This document shows, in pieces, positions 1 to 5,489 of a stretch of 5,489 bases of DNA. The stretch is from Thioalkalivibrio sp. Lineage in GTDB: Bacteria > Pseudomonadota > Gammaproteobacteria > Ectothiorhodospirales > Ectothiorhodospiraceae. Both the position numbers and the translations under genes were made by a program. How positions within the stretch are numbered: position 1 is the first letter of the stretch; every line of letters begins with the position of its first letter. The stretch covers positions 1-5,489 of the forward strand of contig SLNI01000224.1 in the NCBI GenBank assembly GCA_007133115.1, given 5' to 3'. The notes beneath the pieces were generated by a model, which was not told where the DNA came from, did not search any database, and saw only the letters and a program-made list of their open reading frames with translations.

Positions 1-582
1 CGATGACAGCAGGTAACGCCCGATGTCGTCAAACGGGCCGCCGTCGCGATCCTGATAGGTCTGCCGCAGGAAGTATACCCCGTCATCCAGCAGATTCAGG
101 TGGTAATCGATACCCGGGCAGCTCGCACAGGGCAGCGTTCCCTTGAAGGTCGCCGGGAGTTCCCCGAATGGGTGTGCAGGAACACTGCTGACCCGGTGCA
201 TCCGCAGGGTGGCCGTCGACGGGAAGCCCCGTGTGATGACCTGGTGGACCTGGTCGGTTACGAACAGCAGCCTTTCGCCGTCGTACAGACGGGCCGCTAC
301 ACTGTAGGTGTGTCGCGGATCGATCTCTGCCGGGTCGTACTCGATCCGAAACGCGTATGGCGGTGGCCCGACGTTCTCCGCGACCATCTCGCCCAGGCGC
401 TCGGCGGCCATCCCGGGGCGGCTGATATCCTGAAGAACCACCTCCAACCGGGCATTCGGCGGCGCCGCGATCCGTTCGAAATAGAGCGCTTCCCCGGTGA
501 CCTCGGCCATCTCGGGCTCACTCGCCGTCGTTGCGCCGCTCGACAACACCAGCAGCACCAATGCACTCAGTAGAATTCTCAT
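1..582 (-). CDS. Secreted YbaY-NlpE domain protein, N-terminal part, 3' end outside window
   Basis: The frame runs without a stop from ATG at 582 to the window edge, giving 194 residues. An in-frame TGA at 594-592 and a GAGGTGA upstream fix this start. Residues 1-20 are a signal peptide (hydrophobic 3-14, likely cut near TTA/SE) with no lipobox Cys, so the product should be soluble in the periplasm, unlike E. coli YbaY and NlpE, which are lipoproteins. Residues about 27-127 match the YbaY/YscW family: VTGEALYFERIAAPPNA, LQDIS, PYAFRIEYDPAEI, YSVAARLYDGERLLFVTD. Residues from about 146 match the NlpE N-terminal domain: FKGTLPCASCPGID with Cys152-x-x-Cys155, then LLDDGVYFLRQTYQD. In E. coli, NlpE signals envelope stress and copper to Cpx; whether that holds here is open. 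A further C-terminal domain such as META may follow. The gene starts 23 nt after the MscS stop, so it probably shares the transcript. Confidence 0.88.
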   Translation of the reverse strand, partial: MRILLSALVLLVLSSGATTASEPEMAEVTGEALYFERIAAPPNARLEVVLQDISRPGMAAERLGEMVAENVGPPPYAFRIEYDPAEIDPRHTYSVAARLYDGERLLFVTDQVHQVITRGFPSTATLRMHRVSSVPAHPFGELPATFKGTLPCASCPGIDYHLNLLDDGVYFLRQTYQDRDGGPFDDIGRYLLSS

Positions 583-591
583 GTCCGTTAC

Positions 592-598
592 TCACCTC
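592..598 (-). promoter_or_regulatory. Shine-Dalgarno sequence of the YbaY-NlpE gene
   Basis: GAGGTGA, complementary to the 16S rRNA 3' end, precedes the ATG at 582 with nine bases between. The spacing is slightly long, but the in-frame TGA at 594-592 leaves ATG 582 as the first usable start. Confidence 0.6.
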
Positions 599-609
599 TG
601 ACCGGTCAG
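598..609. repeat. 12-bp perfect palindrome across the MscS stop codon
   Basis: CTGACCGGTCAG is identical on both strands. It covers the MscS stop (608-606) and touches the first base of the following Shine-Dalgarno sequence. As RNA it gives only a four-base-pair stem with a CCGG loop, too weak for a terminator and with no U tract. It could be a protein-binding palindrome or chance. Confidence 0.35.
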
Positions 610-3098
610 GTCTTTGCATCGGCCCGCGGGCCGGAATCCACCGAGCCTTGTGGAGGATAATCGAGCGTGTCTCTGAGTTCGCCGCGCTTCTTCAGGTCGA
701 ATTCCGGGAACGGCAGCGCGTTGCCCTTGCGCAGTTCGCGCATGATCGTCTCGGCCCGCTCGGTGCGCTCCGCGTCCACCCCGCTGTCGCGCGCAAGGTA
801 ATTGACCGTGGACGGGAAGGCAAAGCCGGTGCCGGATTCGTCGACGATGTCGATCAGGCGCAGGAAGATGTCCTCCTGCACCGCCAGAAACGCGTTGAAG
901 TCGCTGGTGTTCACGTAGGCGAAGATCTCGATATCCACCGAGTGATCGCCAAAACCCGAGAAACGCGCCCGCGCCGGTTCCGGTGTCACCATCGGATGCT
1001 GCAGCAGCAGCTTGCGGATCTCCGCCAGCACCCAGCGCAACTGGTCCGGCGTGGTCTCGTAGCGCAGGCCGATCGTCGTGTGCAGCAGGACCCGGTCGCG
1101 TCGGGCAAAGTTTTCGATGTACAGGTTCACGAACTCGGCATTCGGGATCGTCACGATCGTGCGGTCCAGCGAGCGCACCTTCACCGAGCGCAGCCCGATC
1201 GACTCGATCACGCCGAGGTGCTCACCGAGACGGCAGAAGTCCCCGACCTCGATCGGCTTGTCCGCGAACAGGGTGATCCCGCCGATGAAGTTCTCCAGCG
1301 TGCTGCGCGCCGCCAGCGCCACGGCCAGACCGCCGATACCGAGGCCCGCAAGCACGCCCTGGTAAGGCAGCGACAGGATCTCGGCAAGGAAAAGCACGGC
1401 ACCAATGATGACCGCGAGCTTGGTCAGCGAGGTCGCCAGCGAGCGCAGCACCTCATCCCGGTACCGATAACGCGTGGAATGCGCCTCGAGTGTGCGGCTG
1501 ATCTTGTCGACCAGGTGGTAGGCGAGCCAGCCGCCGGCGATGGACAGCGCCACGCCGATCACGATCCGTACCGGCATGTCGACCGTTTGTGGAAGCCCCA
1601 GCACACGGAGCGCCAACAGCCCCAGCCCGGCAATCAGGATCAGCCGCAAAGGCCACAGGAAACGGATCTCCGGCGGCAGCACGTGATCTCCATCGGCGGT
1701 CTTCAATCGGAAGATCTTCGCGACAGCCCAGGTCAGCAACCAACTCAGCGGGATGCTGACAACCAGCCAAAGGGCCAGGGCAAACCATTGCCACAGTTCC
1801 ATCCCGCCACCGGTCTCGTGCAACAGTTCGCGGTGGATCGAACGAACATGGTTGCGGATCGTGAAAAACGGCGTGGACTCGCCGCGCTGTGTCCCCTCCG
1901 CGAGTGGCATGTCCTCCAACGCCATGAACAGCGTTCGCGCGCTGGCCAGGGTCTCCGCACTGAACTGCCAGATCGTCGAGCCATCGTCCTGCTCGATCGG
2001 GTGAATCTCGACCGAACCGACCGGATGCACGAAGTGAACGTAGGGACCGCGCCGGCCCGAATCATCAGGAATCTCCTGGCGTAGCGGCAGACCGATGCGG
2101 TAGAGCACCTCGATGAGATACTCGCCGAGGAGCGCACCCTCGTCCTCGCGCACCGCCGCGGCAATCTGCGACAGATCCATGGTCTTCAGGAAGAGTTCAC
2201 TGTTGCCGGCCCGCGCGTGATCCCACTGTTCGACGAACGTCCGCATGGTGTCGCGGGGCGACCGCAGTTCGTGATGCTGCCGCGAATGCGGCACCTCACC
2301 GTCGTGAGCCTCGAGCAGCACATCCAGCGTCTCCCGCATCTCCTCCACCGGGGGGACCACCAGGAGCCACGTGTCGGTCGCTTCCGAGTCGTCGGCACGA
2401 CGGAAATTCAGGGTAAATCCTTGCCCGGTACCCGCTTGAAACAGCTCGACCGAATGCTCTGCGAGCCCCTCGAGAGTGGAGCGCCGCAACGACCAGACGC
2501 GGAAAGTCAGACGGTCGAGGATCTGGAACAGCATGCGTGCGTTCGACAAACGCGCATAGGCGCTCGCGGGCTCCTCCAGCGCACTGAAATCGAGCAGGTC
2601 CATTGCGGCCCCGAGACGGTCGGTACGACCCTCGCCCGCCTCGTTGCCCGCCCGGAGAAACGTGTACAGTGCCCGTTCCGGACTCGAGCCATCCGGCGAT
2701 TCCGTCAGCATCGTCGCCAGGTACCCCGCGGCACGGCTGCCCGTCCACCACTCGCCGGTTCCAAATCGGCCCATGAAGCTCTGGCGATCGGTCGAAATCG
2801 CGAAGACGAAGGTCCCGGATCCGTCGGCATCCTTCCAGGTTCCCGAAAAGACGTTTCCGACCACGCGTCCCTGGACGATGCCATCGAACGCAGGGTAGGT
2901 CCCCACAACCCGATCCCCGGCCTGTTGCAGGATCATCAAGGCGCCACTGTCCCGCCAGCGCGTGTCCCAGACGCCGGACCAGTCCGGCTCGTCCGCCGTT
3001 GCCAGTGGCGGCAGGAATGCACAAAGTACAAGCAGGAAGAGCAGACACCCGAGGCGGAAGGGCATCCCGCGAAGCGGTCGCGACATGAAGGGCCTCAT
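606..3098 (-). CDS. MscS-family mechanosensitive ion channel with large periplasmic N-terminal region
   Basis: 830 residues from the outer ATG, inner membrane. MscS channels open under membrane tension and release solutes after osmotic downshock. Residues about 12-36 are a signal peptide ending near ATA/DE. Residues 37-121 form a beta-rich domain (DWSGVWDTRW, VVGTYPAFDGIVQG, SFMGRF, WWTGSR) resembling lipocalin-like solute-binding domains. Residues 139-430 hold two related helical/beta units. Hydrophobic helices follow near 433-460, 477-501, 508-530 and 555-577. The pore helix (580-613) contains GIGGLAVALAARSTLENFIGG, then LFADKPIEVGDF, IGLRSVKVRSLDRT and VTIPN of the beta domain, and the alpha/beta vestibule to about 768. 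A charged tail (770-830) ends the protein. It is far longer than the 286-residue E. coli MscS. The outer ATG overlaps the preceding TGA (ATGA); an inner ATG at 3086 has a GAGG six bases upstream and may be the real start. Gating stimulus and any ligand are unknown. Confidence 0.93.
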   Translation of the reverse strand: MRPFMSRPLRGMPFRLGCLLFLLVLCAFLPPLATADEPDWSGVWDTRWRDSGALMILQQAGDRVVGTYPAFDGIVQGRVVGNVFSGTWKDADGSGTFVFAISTDRQSFMGRFGTGEWWTGSRAAGYLATMLTESPDGSSPERALYTFLRAGNEAGEGRTDRLGAAMDLLDFSALEEPASAYARLSNARMLFQILDRLTFRVWSLRRSTLEGLAEHSVELFQAGTGQGFTLNFRRADDSEATDTWLLVVPPVEEMRETLDVLLEAHDGEVPHSRQHHELRSPRDTMRTFVEQWDHARAGNSELFLKTMDLSQIAAAVREDEGALLGEYLIEVLYRIGLPLRQEIPDDSGRRGPYVHFVHPVGSVEIHPIEQDDGSTIWQFSAETLASARTLFMALEDMPLAEGTQRGESTPFFTIRNHVRSIHRELLHETGGGMELWQWFALALWLVVSIPLSWLLTWAVAKIFRLKTADGDHVLPPEIRFLWPLRLILIAGLGLLALRVLGLPQTVDMPVRIVIGVALSIAGGWLAYHLVDKISRTLEAHSTRYRYRDEVLRSLATSLTKLAVIIGAVLFLAEILSLPYQGVLAGLGIGGLAVALAARSTLENFIGGITLFADKPIEVGDFCRLGEHLGVIESIGLRSVKVRSLDRTIVTIPNAEFVNLYIENFARRDRVLLHTTIGLRYETTPDQLRWVLAEIRKLLLQHPMVTPEPARARFSGFGDHSVDIEIFAYVNTSDFNAFLAVQEDIFLRLIDIVDESGTGFAFPSTVNYLARDSGVDAERTERAETIMRELRKGNALPFPEFDLKKRGELRDTLDYPPQGSVDSGPRADAKT
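3093..3096 (-). promoter_or_regulatory. Shine-Dalgarno sequence pointing to an inner MscS start
   Basis: GAGG lies six bases before an in-frame ATG at 3086-3084 and overlaps the TGA stop of the binding-protein gene (3097-3095). The outer ATG at 3098-3096 has no comparable site upstream and would depend on stop-start coupling. The inner start shortens the protein by four residues and leaves the signal peptide intact. Confidence 0.55.
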
Positions 3099-5014
3099 GC
3101 GGTAGAGCGTGCTGGCCGCAGCAGCAGCCAGACGATCCAGATGAGCAGCGCCAACGCCAGCACCGACAGGGCAGATGCAGCCGGCGAGGGATTCAGGGGC
3201 TCAGGGGGTTGTGGCAGTCGCGGAGCCAATACGCGTGCCTGCGGCAGGACCGGATAGATGTCCTCGGTTTTTCCGGTGGCGGCATTGACGCGCTCGACCG
3301 CCTGATCGGTCAATGGGAGGGCGCGAGGAACGAAACTTGCGCCTGGGCCTTGGGTGGAGAGCCGCACACCGTCTGCCAGGGCGGGGCCCGCCAGCACGAG
3401 TTGGGTGGACAGGGTCTCGACCGGCTGCCTGAATCCGGGCATCCGTGCACCGTCGCCCTGCCCGACCGGAAGAAACCGCTCGTAGTCGGATGGGGCAAGC
3501 CGCGCCGGCTGCAGATAGGGAAAGACGATGTGGTTGTTGCGCTGGACCCAGTTTTCCAGCTCGACCAGCGGCAGGCCTCGCTGCAGCAGCGTAAGAGCCG
3601 TCGAATTGCCGACGGGCTGCATCAGGATCGCGATGTCCGCCTCGCTGTCGAGCAGGGCGTCGGCCAGTGCGACGGGCGTATCGCCGTCGACAGGTAAAAG
3701 AATGGCATCCAGTTGCAAACCGTCGATCATCGTTTGTGCCACTCGAAAGCCGCTCGAACCCTCGGGGCCGGTCGCGATGACGGAGGCGTCCTCGAAGCGG
3801 TTGACACCCGGTTTCAGTGCAAAGGCCTGCAGAAAGCTGGTCCCGACGAGCGCCACGGCCTCCACGCCGGGGCGCAGTGGCGGCTGACCGGTGGCCGGGT
3901 CGGCCGAGCCGGGAGCAAAGAATGCCGGTGCGCTCACCAATGCCAGCCGCGCGCTCGCATCGTCGATCGCGCCCAGTGGATCTCTCGAGCGGACCAGGTT
4001 CACCGTACTGGTCGGAAACGACCTACGCAGCTGGCGCAGTATCGTTCCCGCTTCCCCGTCCGCATTTGCCGAAAGGGAAACCGCCAGGTTCAGAGCCTGC
4101 CGATCCCGTTCGCCAATCTCGCCGTCGATCAGACCGAGACGAATCAATTCGGCCCGCACCACTTCCCGGGGATCCTCGCCACGCACCGTCACCCTTCGGC
4201 TGAGGCCCCGCATCTGCGTGTCGCCGATCGCACCGGCCAGTCGTGCAAAAACGTTCTCCAGCTCCGGAAAGCGTTGCAGGGCCGCCTCCCGGTAGACCAG
4301 GGCGCCATCGTGACGCGAAAAGAACTCGAGGTCGTCCTCGAGCACGCGGAGGTCGAAGATCTCGATCTGGGGGTCAGCCGAGTGCACCAATGCGACATCG
4401 ATAGTACCGTCCACCAGGTGACCGTAGAGTTCGCTTCTGTCTCGCGGCTCGACCTCGACGATTCCTTGGAACTGCATGCCGTAGCGCCGGCCGAGCGGCG
4501 CAAGGCCGTCAATGGGGCGTCCCCGGAACTCGCTGTCGACCCCGAGCGCAAGCCGATCCGCGCGGCCTGCAAGGTCCGAGTAGCTGCGGATGCCGAGCAA
4601 GCGAGCGCGGTCACGCAGCATTGCGAGGCCAGGCCTGTTCTCGAAGCCCAACGGTTCGCTCCAACCCAGCCCCAGCGAAGCGTAGCGCTCACGCAGAAGG
4701 GCTATCGACGCATCCCGATCGACGTCGGGAGCTTGCGCCAGCCCCAGCAACGCAAGACCCGTACCCGTGTATTCGGGATAGAGTTCGATCTCCCCGCGTT
4801 TCAGCGCCTCGAGCGTAAGCCGGCTGCCGCCCAGGCCGATGCGCCGCTGCACCGGAATACCGGCAGCCTCGGCCAGCTCGGCCACCAGCTCGGCGACAAT
4901 CTGGTTTTCCGGCGACTGTTTGCCACCGACCTGCAATGGTTGCCGGTCGCTGCCACACCCGGCAAGGATGGACACCAGTGCCAAGGCCGAGAGAATGCTG
5001 CAGATACGGGTCAC
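3095..5014 (-). CDS. Membrane-anchored dual substrate-binding protein: OpuAC/OsmF-like domain fused to TAXI-like domain
   Basis: 639 residues, GTG start, chosen for the strong GAGGAG six bases upstream. Residues 1-20 are a lipoprotein signal with lipobox LAGC (Cys20). Residues 26-295 match the OpuAC/OsmF/ProX family that binds glycine betaine or choline for ABC importers: VGGKQSPENQIV, LGGSRLTLEALKRGEIELYP followed by EYTGTG (Tyr82), GFENRP (124-128), SEFRGRPIDGL (161-171) and LEDDLEFF (225-232). Residues about 305-590 look like a second type-2 periplasmic binding fold. ATGPEGSSGFRVAQTMI (414-430) resembles the glycine-rich ligand loop of TAXI-type TRAP binding proteins, but this match is weaker. 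A Pro-rich linker (about 596-611) leads to a hydrophobic helix (613-633) and a short tail with two Arg. Lipid and helix would both tether it at the inner membrane. No ABC permease or ATPase, and no TRAP membrane subunit, lies in the window. Its neighbours are a BCCT carrier and an MscS channel. The function could be solute sensing or capture; the ligand is unknown. Confidence 0.85.
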   Translation of the reverse strand: MTRICSILSALALVSILAGCGSDRQPLQVGGKQSPENQIVAELVAELAEAAGIPVQRRIGLGGSRLTLEALKRGEIELYPEYTGTGLALLGLAQAPDVDRDASIALLRERYASLGLGWSEPLGFENRPGLAMLRDRARLLGIRSYSDLAGRADRLALGVDSEFRGRPIDGLAPLGRRYGMQFQGIVEVEPRDRSELYGHLVDGTIDVALVHSADPQIEIFDLRVLEDDLEFFSRHDGALVYREAALQRFPELENVFARLAGAIGDTQMRGLSRRVTVRGEDPREVVRAELIRLGLIDGEIGERDRQALNLAVSLSANADGEAGTILRQLRRSFPTSTVNLVRSRDPLGAIDDASARLALVSAPAFFAPGSADPATGQPPLRPGVEAVALVGTSFLQAFALKPGVNRFEDASVIATGPEGSSGFRVAQTMIDGLQLDAILLPVDGDTPVALADALLDSEADIAILMQPVGNSTALTLLQRGLPLVELENWVQRNNHIVFPYLQPARLAPSDYERFLPVGQGDGARMPGFRQPVETLSTQLVLAGPALADGVRLSTQGPGASFVPRALPLTDQAVERVNAATGKTEDIYPVLPQARVLAPRLPQPPEPLNPSPAASALSVLALALLIWIVWLLLRPARSTA

Positions 5015-5020
5015 AAGCGG

Positions 5021-5026
5021 CTCCTC
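5021..5026 (-). promoter_or_regulatory. Shine-Dalgarno sequence of the dual binding-protein gene
   Basis: GAGGAG sits six bases before the GTG at 5014-5012 and supports that non-ATG start. It shares two bases with the TGA stop of the BCCT gene (5027-5025), so a ribosome ending the carrier would already lie on this site. Confidence 0.8.
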
Positions 5027-5489
5027 ATTCGTTGATCGCCCGCGGTGTCAAGCGCGGAGCCTGCACACCGGCGCCCCCACGCTCACTCCGGATCGCCCTC
5101 AGGAAACCGACCACCTGCAGCAGCAGCACCACGGAAAATGGAATTGCGCCGGTGACCGCCATCGCCTTGGCGACCTCGACCGAGCCGCTGAACAGGATCG
5201 CGACCGTGAGCACGGCCACCAGCGTGCCCCACACCAGCTTGTAGGGCAGCGGCGGGTTCAGTTTGCCGTCGCTGGTCATCATCGACAGCACGAAGCTTCC
5301 CGAATCCGCCGAGGTCACCAGGAAGATGAAGATCAGGAACAGGGCAACGAAGCCCAGCAGCTGCCCGAGCGGAAAGAAGTCGAGAAAGACGAAGAACGCG
5401 CGACTGACGTCCTGGGACACCAGTTCGGCGATTCCCCCGCCTCCGAAGAGTTCGATGAACACCCCCGCGCCGCCCAGCACCGCGAACCA
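5025..5489 (-). CDS. BCCT-family (betaine/carnitine/choline) transporter, C-terminal part, 5' end outside window
   Basis: This is the last 154 residues of a secondary transporter of the betaine/carnitine/choline family, an inner-membrane carrier that usually imports quaternary ammonium compounds with Na+ or H+. The family signature is clear. A Trp-Phe and Gly-rich helix end opens the fragment (residues 1-15), a long hydrophobic helix runs straight into VTSADSGSFVL (58-68), a helix starts around the Trp at 87, and the last helix carries IPFSVVLL (116-123). The frame is open to the window edge, so the start is not visible. The substrate cannot be judged, because the Trp-rich binding region lies upstream. 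After the last helix only about 24 residues remain, basic and Pro-containing, much shorter than the osmosensing tail of Corynebacterium BetP. The stop codon TGA (5027-5025) is part of the Shine-Dalgarno sequence of the next gene, 10 nt away, so the two are probably co-translated. Family assignment is firm; transport of betaine or choline is inference. Confidence 0.93.
   Translation of the reverse strand, partial: WFAVLGGAGVFIELFGGGGIAELVSQDVSRAFFVFLDFFPLGQLLGFVALFLIFIFLVTSADSGSFVLSMMTSDGKLNPPLPYKLVWGTLVAVLTVAILFSGSVEVAKAMAVTGAIPFSVVLLLQVVGFLRAIRSERGGAGVQAPRLTPRAINE

Noticed and set aside
100..573. Plus-strand open frame of 157 codons opposite the YbaY-NlpE gene
   Set aside because: The minus strand carries two recognisable domains in an uninterrupted frame; the plus-strand product has no family features.
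583..605. Possible terminator between the MscS and YbaY-NlpE genes
   Set aside because: The palindrome gives only a four-base-pair stem and no T run follows in the direction of transcription; the spacer also holds the next ribosome site.
531..2084. Plus-strand open frame of 517 codons opposite the MscS gene
   Set aside because: It lies antisense to a gene with clear MscS motifs. Its product is rich in Arg, Gln, His and Asp with no recognisable domain or hydrophobic pattern, as expected of an antisense frame in GC-rich DNA.
2217..3257. Plus-strand open frame of 346 codons spanning the MscS/binding-protein junction
   Set aside because: It runs antisense through two genes and their junction, has shadow-type composition and shows no domain.
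3095..5014. Annotation as an ordinary glycine betaine ABC importer binding subunit (ProX/OpuAC)
   Set aside because: Only the first 295 residues match that family, the aromatic ligand cage looks lost, a second domain and a C-terminal membrane helix follow, and no ABC subunits are present in the window.
3713..5035. Plus-strand open frame of 440 codons opposite the binding-protein gene
   Set aside because: The opposite strand encodes recognisable OpuAC motifs across the same stretch. The antisense product is low-complexity, Arg/Gln-rich and matches no family I know.
1..5489. Search for mobile elements, CRISPR repeats, tRNA or rRNA genes and integration sites
   Set aside because: I saw no direct repeat array, transposase or integrase motif, terminal inverted repeats or RNA gene; coding sequence fills nearly the whole window.

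Overview
The window is GC-rich, gene-dense bacterial DNA. All four genes lie on the minus strand, so they read from position 5489 towards position 1. The organism is Gram-negative: there are Sec and lipoprotein signals, periplasmic binding domains, and a YbaY plus NlpE protein, two families found mainly in Gammaproteobacteria. A BCCT carrier, an OsmF/ProX-like binding domain and an MscS channel together suggest a life with osmotic challenge, such as a marine or halophilic gammaproteobacterium. That last step is inference; no taxonomic marker gene is present.

Layout in transcription order: (1) 5489-5025, the C-terminal 154 residues of a BCCT-family transporter, cut by the window edge. (2) 5014-3095, a 639-residue envelope protein with a lipoprotein signal, an OpuAC/OsmF-type binding domain, a second TAXI-like binding domain and a C-terminal membrane helix. 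(3) 3098-606, an 830-residue MscS-family channel with a signal peptide, a large periplasmic region (a beta-rich 'DWSGVW' domain, then a domain that looks duplicated), several membrane helices and the MscS pore and vestibule. (4) 582-1, the first 194 residues of a secreted YbaY-NlpE fusion, cut by the window edge.

The junctions are 10 nt, a 4-nt overlap (or an 8-nt gap from the inner start) and 23 nt. At the first two, the stop codon is also part of the next Shine-Dalgarno sequence. The set is therefore almost certainly one operon, with its promoter beyond 5489. No terminator, RNA gene, mobile element or CRISPR is visible, and no gene-free stretch exceeds 25 bases.

My working model, which is inference, is an osmotic or envelope-stress module: a carrier for compatible-solute-type substrates, a relief channel with large periplasmic sensor domains, and between them a membrane-tethered double binding protein with no visible ABC partner. 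The OpuAC-like domain appears to have lost three of the four aromatic positions that hold quaternary ammonium ligands. It may therefore sense or bind something else instead of feeding an ABC importer.
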